64,000 nucleotides of DNA from Allobosea sp. Tri-44 (GTDB lineage: Bacteria; Pseudomonadota; Alphaproteobacteria; Rhizobiales; Beijerinckiaceae), in the NCBI RefSeq assembly GCF_004123845.1, contig NZ_NBDP01000042.1, forward strand, positions 62,001 through 126,000, in the 5' to 3' direction. Made by a program: the position numbers and the translations under genes. The notes beneath the pieces were generated by a model. The model saw nothing but the letters and a program-made list of their open reading frames with translations, was not told the origin of the DNA and made no database searches. This document shows positions 59,277 to 64,000 of the stretch, one piece after another; within the stretch, counting starts at the first letter, position 1; the number at the start of each line of letters is the position of its first letter.

Positions 59277-60575
59277 ATGCGTCCGCTTTCCCTGTTGTCC
59301 ACGTTCGCCATCTCGGCCGTGCTTTCGAGCCTGCCGGCACTCGCCCATGATCATGCCGTGCTGCGCGGCCGGCTGGTCTTCGCCGACCATGAGAAGCCGG
59401 TCGTGCGTGTGCTCGATCTCGACACCGGCGAGGTCACGCACAGCTTCGACCTGCCCAAGGCCAATCCCGGCTTCGCCACGGCGCAGGGTGGCCGCTTCGT
59501 AGTGATCAAGACCGGCGACGATGCCGGTACGATCCGCTTCCTCGATACCGGGCTGACGATCGAATCGCATGGCGACCACAACGACATCGAGAAGGGACCG
59601 GTGAAGCTCGTCGACCTCGTGCTGACCGGCCAGAAGCCAGCCCATGTCATCTCCGGCCATGGCCAGCTCGCGCTGTTCTATGACGGCATCCGTCCCTGGG
59701 ACGGCCAGAGCACGGCGAAGGCGGTGCTGGTTGCAATCAATGATCTCGCCAAGGACAAGCCGGCGCTGACGGAATGGCCGAGCCCGGGGCCGCAGCACGG
59801 CATCGTCGTGCCGATGGGCGAGGGGCGCTGGCTGATGTCGGTGCCGAACCCGGTCTATGTGAAGGGTGAGGATCGCAGCGCCTCGTCGCGGCCGGACGGG
59901 TTCGAGATCCTCGACCGGGCGAAGGGTGGCTGGGCCAAGCTCGCCTCCTTCAACGATCCGGCCAAGGCCGACGCGTCCTGCAAGCTCTATCACGGCCATG
60001 CCGCGGCTGATGGCCAGCATGTCTTCGGCTGTGCCGAAGGGGAGGGCGGCGGCATGCTGGTGCTGTCGCAGGCTGGCGGCAAGTTCAGCGCGCACAAGCT
60101 CGCCTATCCGGACGAGCGCCGGATCAGTGCGATCAAGGCCAGGGTCGGCGCCAAGTTCATGGTCGCCAATTACGGCAAGACCTCACCCTATGACGGCCTG
60201 ATCCGGGTCGATCCAACCGCCAAGTCGCTGTCTGCTACCGATATCCTGCCGATGCCCGGCGGCCAGTCGGCCTGCCAGTTCGAACTCTCCGGCAACGGCA
60301 GGCGGCTCGCCAATCTGACGCCGGACGGCAAGCTTCGTGTCTACGACGTCGCCGCCTGGAAGGAACTCGCCAGTTTCGACGCCGTGCCGGCCTTCGACTG
60401 CCAGTACGGTGCCAGGACGCCGACGCCCTCGCTCGCGGTGGTCGGCGGCAGCGCGTATGTCAGCGATCCCGGCAATGGCCGCATCCGCGAATACAATCTC
60501 GAGACACTGAAGCAGGCGCTCGACCTGCCGGTCGAGGGCATCCCGGCCAACCTCGCCGGCAGCGATGCGGGCTGA
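59277..60575 (+). CDS. Periplasmic zinc metallochaperone AztD-like protein
   Basis: The 432-residue product has a signal peptide (STFAISAVLSSLPALAHDH), a histidine-rich N-terminal segment (HDHAVLRG, FADHEKPVV) and about seven beta-propeller repeats (VRVLDLDTGEVTHSFDLP, RIREYNLETLKQALDL). AztD is a beta-propeller zinc chaperone that loads the solute-binding protein AztC. The neighbouring aztABC transport genes are absent here; it follows the CobW gene by 37 bases under one Zur-type operator. Confidence 0.87.
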   Translation: MRPLSLLSTFAISAVLSSLPALAHDHAVLRGRLVFADHEKPVVRVLDLDTGEVTHSFDLPKANPGFATAQGGRFVVIKTGDDAGTIRFLDTGLTIESHGDHNDIEKGPVKLVDLVLTGQKPAHVISGHGQLALFYDGIRPWDGQSTAKAVLVAINDLAKDKPALTEWPSPGPQHGIVVPMGEGRWLMSVPNPVYVKGEDRSASSRPDGFEILDRAKGGWAKLASFNDPAKADASCKLYHGHAAADGQHVFGCAEGEGGGMLVLSQAGGKFSAHKLAYPDERRISAIKARVGAKFMVANYGKTSPYDGLIRVDPTAKSLSATDILPMPGGQSACQFELSGNGRRLANLTPDGKLRVYDVAAWKELASFDAVPAFDCQYGARTPTPSLAVVGGSAYVSDPGNGRIREYNLETLKQALDLPVEGIPANLAGSDAG

Positions 60576-60594
60576 ACGCCTGTAGGCTTCCGTT

Positions 60595-60626
60595 CAGCAT
60601 CCGGGGTATAGGCACCCCGGATGCTG
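60595..60626. promoter_or_regulatory. Hairpin covering the gtrA-family start codon
   Basis: CAGCATCCGGGG (60595-60606) and CCCCGGATGCTG (60615-60626) form a perfect 12-bp stem with an eight-base loop. The ATG at 60621 is inside the right arm. It is 20 bases after the AztD-like stop, so it may be both a terminator-like end of the zinc operon and a block on translation. Confidence 0.7.
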
Positions 60627-61025
60627 CAACGTCTTCCTCGCCAGAGCCGCCAGGTCGTCGCCTACGCCTTCTCGGGCGTTATGGCGGCGGTTGCGCATTA
60701 CGGATTGCTGATCGGCCTGGTCGAGCTCGGCGGGGCCGACCCCGTTGTGGCCTCGCTGGCCGGTTTCGTGCTCGGTGGCGTGGTCTCTTATGTGCTGAAC
60801 CGCTGGCTCACCTTCGAGGCGACCCGGACCCATGGCGAGGCGAGCTGGCGCTTCGGCCTGATCGCCTTCGGCGGCTTCCTGCTGACCGGTGTGCTGATGC
60901 ACCTCTTCGTCAAGGTCGCCGGTCTGCCCTATCTGCCGATGCAGGTCGTCACCACGCTGATCGTGATGATCTTCACCTTCGCCGGGCACAAATTCTTCTC
61001 CTTCGCCGATCGCGAAGGCGCCTGA
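60621..61025 (+). CDS. GtrA-family membrane protein
   Basis: The 134-residue product has four membrane helices and the GtrA pattern: QVVAYAFSGVMAAVAHYGLLIGLVEL, VASLAGFVLGGVVSYVLNRWLTFE (with the conserved YxLNRxxTF), and a C-terminal FTFAGHKFFSF. GtrA proteins flip prenyl-linked sugars for cell-envelope glycosylation. The start lies in a hairpin. It ends exactly at the stop of the convergent DUF1772 gene. Confidence 0.93.
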   Translation: MLQRLPRQSRQVVAYAFSGVMAAVAHYGLLIGLVELGGADPVVASLAGFVLGGVVSYVLNRWLTFEATRTHGEASWRFGLIAFGGFLLTGVLMHLFVKVAGLPYLPMQVVTTLIVMIFTFAGHKFFSFADREGA

Positions 61026-61523
61026 TCAGGCCTGGCCGGCGGCGTAGAGCGCCCAGCCGACCAGCAGCAGGCTGACAAAGCTCGCGAGCGTGCGGACATG
61101 GTTCCACATCGTCCACGGACCGGAATAGTGCTGCCAGAGTGTCCGCGCTTGCTCGGGATCGGCCGGGATCGTGGCGATGGCGAGCGCCTCGTTCATCGGC
61201 ACATTGGCGACGATGGTGATAAGGAAGGTGCCGGCCAGATAGACGATGGCGGCGAGCGCCAGCAGCAGCGCGACCTGCCCGGCGCCTTGCTTCCACCACA
61301 GCCCGGCGGCGACCAGCGCCACCACCGGCGTGCCGAAGAAGGCCGGGAAGAAGATCGCGTTGCGCACGACGATGTTGATGCTCTGCATCGAGGCGATCGC
61401 GGCCTTCGGATCGGCCGCGTCGAGCGCCCACATCACCGACATCGAATAGGCATAGAAGAAGCCTGCCATGGCGCCGGCCAAAACCAGCGTGACGATGGTG
61501 AGGGTGAGCGCGAGCGCGGTCAT
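61026..61523 (-). CDS. DUF1772 (anthrone oxygenase-like) membrane protein
   Basis: The 165-residue product has four membrane helices and the DUF1772 pattern: GAMAGFFYAYSMSVMWALDAADPKAAIASMQSINIVVRNAIFFPAFFG, and a C-terminal WNHVRTLASFVSLLLVGWAL. The family includes fungal anthrone oxygenases that need no cofactor; the bacterial role is unknown. It overlaps the methyltransferase stop (ATGA) and so is translationally coupled to it. Confidence 0.88.
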   Translation of the reverse strand: MTALALTLTIVTLVLAGAMAGFFYAYSMSVMWALDAADPKAAIASMQSINIVVRNAIFFPAFFGTPVVALVAAGLWWKQGAGQVALLLALAAIVYLAGTFLITIVANVPMNEALAIATIPADPEQARTLWQHYSGPWTMWNHVRTLASFVSLLLVGWALYAAGQA

Positions 61524-62233
61524 GGCCTTGCAGCCTCCAGCGTCAGCGGCTTGCGTGCCGAAAAGGCCATGCGATGCGGGTTATGGCCGAAATTCGTGCG
61601 GCGTGTGACACCCTTGAAGCCGGCCGCCTCGACCAGCGCGGCGATGCCGACGGCGCTGTAGGTCGAAAGACCGTACTGGGCGCGCAGCTTGCGGTAGTCC
61701 GAGAAGACGGTGCGCACCAGCCCGCCGAGCGCCGCGACGAGGAAGCCGCCGCGCCAGGCGAAGCCGAGCAATTCGGTCGCGTCGGTCAGCGGCGAGAGGT
61801 CGGGCGGGATCACGTCGGCGAGGATCAGCTCGCCGCCGGGCTTGAGCTTGGCGAGCCAGGTGGCCAGCGCTCGCTTCAACTCATCTTCGCCGAGATACTG
61901 GATCAGCGAATTGGCGACGACGAGGTCGAGCGAATCATCCGGCAACGCCTCGACCTCCTCCGGCGAGACGACCGAGAGATTGGCGAGCGCGCCGAAACGG
62001 GCCTTCAGTCTGTCGCGGACGGTCGGGGCCGCTTCGCAGAGGATCAGCTTGCCGCTGGCCGCGGCGACGAGATCGGCCGAAAGCGCTTCGCCGCAGCCGA
62101 CATCGAGCACGGTTGCGTCCTTGGACGGCACGGCGGCGGCGATATCCTGCGCAATGCGGCGATAATGCAGGGCCTTGTGGCGATCCGAGACGTAGATCGC
62201 ATGCTCGCCGTTCCAGAAATCGCGCCAGGACAT
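61520..62233 (-). CDS. Class I SAM-dependent methyltransferase
   Basis: The 237-residue product has MSWRDFWNGEHAIYVSDRHKALHYRRIAQDIAAAV, the SAM motif VLDVGCGEALSADLVAAA, and LVVANSLIQYLGEDELKRALATWLAKLKPGGELILADVIPP. A C-terminal alpha region (GFAWRGGFLVAALGGLVRTVFSDYRKLR) is unusual and may form a lid or membrane contact. The start is clear. The coupled DUF1772 gene follows. The substrate is unknown; a small lipid-like or polyketide compound is possible from that pairing. Confidence 0.9.
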   Translation of the reverse strand: MSWRDFWNGEHAIYVSDRHKALHYRRIAQDIAAAVPSKDATVLDVGCGEALSADLVAAASGKLILCEAAPTVRDRLKARFGALANLSVVSPEEVEALPDDSLDLVVANSLIQYLGEDELKRALATWLAKLKPGGELILADVIPPDLSPLTDATELLGFAWRGGFLVAALGGLVRTVFSDYRKLRAQYGLSTYSAVGIAALVEAAGFKGVTRRTNFGHNPHRMAFSARKPLTLEAARP

Positions 62234-62387
62234 CGGGTCTCCGTATCGAGAACGGCGCGGGCAAGCGCCTTCGCCCTAAGCCCTAGCATGACCGCGGCGA
62301 CTGTGGAGTCAGGTTGATTGCACGCAGGGTTTGTGCTGCCTCAAATGAGCCAATAGCCTGCGCCGACCGACCGGAGCCGTGCCGACC

Positions 62388-63644
62388 ATGCTGCTTTTGC
62401 CGAAACTCCTGAAGCGCTCGATCCGCAAGGGACGGCTCACCGTGATCGCGCCGGACGGGACGCGGCATGTCTTCGGGCCGGGCCGGACCGAGTTCACCTT
62501 CGCCGGCAAGCCGGTCGTCGCCGGCGAGGTGACGGTGCGCTTCAAGGATACGAAGATCGAGCGCGAGCTCTTCCTCAATCCCGAGCTGGCGCTGGCCGAA
62601 GGCTATATGGATGAGCGTATCGAATTCGAGGACGGCTCGACCATCCATGACCTTTTGACGCTGTTCTGGATCCAGCGCAGCGAACTGCGCAAGCACCCGC
62701 TGCAGGCTGCGATCCGGAAGATACGCTTCAAGATCCGGCGCTGGCGGATGCACAATCCGCTCGGCGTCGCCGGCAAAAAGGTCAAGCACCACTACGATAT
62801 CCCGACCGATTTCTACCGGCTCTGGCTCGACGAGACGATGACCTATTCCTGCGCGTACTGGCATTCTCCTGACGTAGGCTTGGAAAACGCGCAAAAGGCC
62901 AAGCTCCGGCACCTCGCCGCCAAGCTGAAGATCGAGCCGGGGATGCGCGTGCTCGACATCGGCTCGGGCTGGGGCGAGCTTTCGATCTATCTCGCCAAGG
63001 CCTGCGGGGCGAAGGTGACCGGGCTCAACGTCTCGCCGGACCAGATGGCAGCGGCGCAGAAGCGTGCCGAGGCGGCCGGGGTCGGCGATGCCGTCAGTTT
63101 CATCAACAAGGACTATCGCGAGCTGACCGGGACCTTCGACCGCGTCGTCTCGGTCGGCATGATGGAGCATGTCGGCGTCGCGCATTACCTCGAATATTTC
63201 GAGAAGATCCGCGACCTGCTGACCCCTGACGGGATCGCGCTTGTCCACTGCATTGGCCGCGTCGGCCCGCCCGGCTTCACCGGCCCGTTCTTCGATAAAT
63301 ACATCTTCCCCGGCGGCTATGCCCCGGCGCTGTCGGAAGTCTTCGCCGCGGTCGAGCAGACCGGGCTCTGGCATTCCGACTGCGAGTTCTGGCGCCGGCA
63401 TTATCACTGGACGCTGGAAGCCTGGCGCGAGCGCTTCATGGCGCACCGGCCGGAGGTGGTCGCCATGCTGGGCGAGCGCTTCGCCAGGATGTGGGAGTTC
63501 TACCTCTCCGCCTGCTCGATCTCCTTCGACATCGGCGGCGACATGGTCTTCCAGCTGCTGCTCGGCCCGCACAAGAGCGCCGTGCCAGTGATCCGGGACT
63601 ACATCACCGAAGCGGAGGCTGAGCTGGAGCGGCGGGGCTTCTGA
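62388..63644 (+). CDS. cfa: Cyclopropane-fatty-acyl-phospholipid synthase family protein
   Basis: The about 418-residue product has an N-terminal lipid-binding region (LTVIAPDGTRHVFGPG, ELALAEGYMDERIEFED) and a SAM-dependent domain with HHYDIPTDFYRLWLDETMTYSCAYW, VLDIGSGWGELSIYLAKACG, and SVGMMEHVGVAHYLEYFEKI. Glu in MMEHVG and CIGR in LVHCIGRVG are the active-site motifs. The enzyme adds a methylene to unsaturated fatty acids in membranes. I used the ATG at 62388; the upstream GTG at 62379 has an unsuitable ribosome-binding distance. Confidence 0.94.
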   Translation: MLLLPKLLKRSIRKGRLTVIAPDGTRHVFGPGRTEFTFAGKPVVAGEVTVRFKDTKIERELFLNPELALAEGYMDERIEFEDGSTIHDLLTLFWIQRSELRKHPLQAAIRKIRFKIRRWRMHNPLGVAGKKVKHHYDIPTDFYRLWLDETMTYSCAYWHSPDVGLENAQKAKLRHLAAKLKIEPGMRVLDIGSGWGELSIYLAKACGAKVTGLNVSPDQMAAAQKRAEAAGVGDAVSFINKDYRELTGTFDRVVSVGMMEHVGVAHYLEYFEKIRDLLTPDGIALVHCIGRVGPPGFTGPFFDKYIFPGGYAPALSEVFAAVEQTGLWHSDCEFWRRHYHWTLEAWRERFMAHRPEVVAMLGERFARMWEFYLSACSISFDIGGDMVFQLLLGPHKSAVPVIRDYITEAEAELERRGF

Positions 63645-63646
63645 CG

Positions 63647-64000
63647 ATGGCGGGACAGGAGCTGATCGGGCAGGTCTCTGACCTGCTGCGCGAGGTCGCG
63701 GCCGAGGCGGTGATGCCGCGCTTCCGCAAGCTGTCGGAAACCGAGGTCCGGGTGAAATCGCCGGGCGAAGAAGTCACGATCGCCGATGAGGAGGCGGAGC
63801 GGTTGCTCACCGCCGGGCTCCTGGCGCTCCTGCCGGGATCGCGGGTGATCGGGGAGGAGGCGGTCTCGGCGCAGCCGGAGCTGTTGCAGGGGCTCGGCGA
63901 GGGCACGGTCTTCGTGGTCGACCCGGTCGACGGCACCGCCAATTTCGTCAAGGGCAGCCCGTGCTTTTCGATGATGGTGGCGCTGCTGCAAGAGGGCGAG
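63647..64000 (+). CDS. Inositol monophosphatase-family protein, N-terminal part (3' end outside window)
   Basis: The frame starts at ATG 63647, two bases after the cfa stop, and remains open to the window end (118 residues). It contains SPGEEVTIADEEAERLLTAGL, IGEEAVSAQPELL (metal-binding GEE) and the family signature VVDPVDGTANFVKG, with metal ligands Asp-x-x-Asp. Such proteins dephosphorylate inositol phosphate, fructose-1,6-bisphosphate or PAP; the substrate cannot be chosen from this part. It is likely to be translated with cfa. Confidence 0.93.
   Translation, partial: MAGQELIGQVSDLLREVAAEAVMPRFRKLSETEVRVKSPGEEVTIADEEAERLLTAGLLALLPGSRVIGEEAVSAQPELLQGLGEGTVFVVDPVDGTANFVKGSPCFSMMVALLQEGE

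Overview
The window looks like a stretch of core chromosome from a GC-rich alphaproteobacterium of the Hyphomicrobiales (Rhizobiales). The evidence is the gene content and order: fbcB-fbcC, rplY-pth-ychF, uvrC-pgsA-moaD-moaE, lgt-midA-pgeF, carB-greA, lrp/trxB/lsrB, and an Omp25/31-type porin. The porin and the dispersed palindromes would fit a Bosea-like organism, but the genus is a guess. I see no rRNA, tRNA, CRISPR array, phage or insertion sequence.

Layout. 1-1.5 kb: end of cytochrome b and complete cytochrome c1. 1.6-5.2 kb: mtnP, a small secreted protein, apt, mtnA and a FucA-like class II aldolase, together a candidate methylthioadenosine (DHAP) shunt. 5.3-16.3 kb: a diguanylate cyclase, a double-hotdog MaoC protein, ychF, pth, rplY (the last three split by an inserted secreted-protein gene), a GAF-GGDEF-EAL protein, a VUT transporter overlapping queC, prs and a lipoprotein. 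16.5-26.5 kb: ubiK-like, YbjN-domain, proC, TetR-like, a chemoreceptor overlapping csaA, an FMN-binding protein and GST with a divergent LysR gene, a secreted hydrolase, a GcvA-like LysR gene and a DUF1127 gene. 26.7-30.6 kb: histidine kinase, OmpR-type regulator and MarR protein (PetR/PetP-like) divergent from a branched-chain aminotransferase. 30.8-34.5 kb: uvrC-pgsA-moaD-moaE. 34.6-43.8 kb: lgt-midA-pgeF, a DsbA-family protein, a pteridine-reductase-like SDR, a decayed glycosyltransferase, porin, GST, rlmJ and an RNase T2 pair. 44.3-48.3 kb: a probable AbcR-type small RNA, lsrB-like, trxB, an ELM1-family gene and an Lrp/AsnC gene. 48.4-53.4 kb: two paralogous exported proteins, greA and carB. 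53.6-64 kb: a methyltransferase, an MFS/ArsR divergent pair with twin operators, an amidohydrolase, a Zur-type zinc-scarcity operon (CobW GTPase plus AztD-like protein), GtrA, DUF1772, another methyltransferase, cyclopropane synthase and the start of an inositol-monophosphatase-family gene.

The strongest leads are regulatory or structural. The gap downstream of the lsrB-like gene has a perfect 23-bp inverted repeat, a sigma-70-like promoter, about 138 nt carrying two C-rich anti-Shine-Dalgarno motifs, and a T6 terminator. This is what an LsrB/VtlR-activated AbcR (alpha-r15) small RNA should look like. A palindromic repeat has been absorbed in frame into uvrC. Three families of dispersed palindromes punctuate the window, and one copy supplies the stop codons of two convergent genes. 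A CobW/AztD operon has a clear Zur-like operator, and a glycosyltransferase gene has lost its middle. Start codons were chosen from ribosome-binding sites and family N-termini. Family calls come from motifs read by eye, not from searches.
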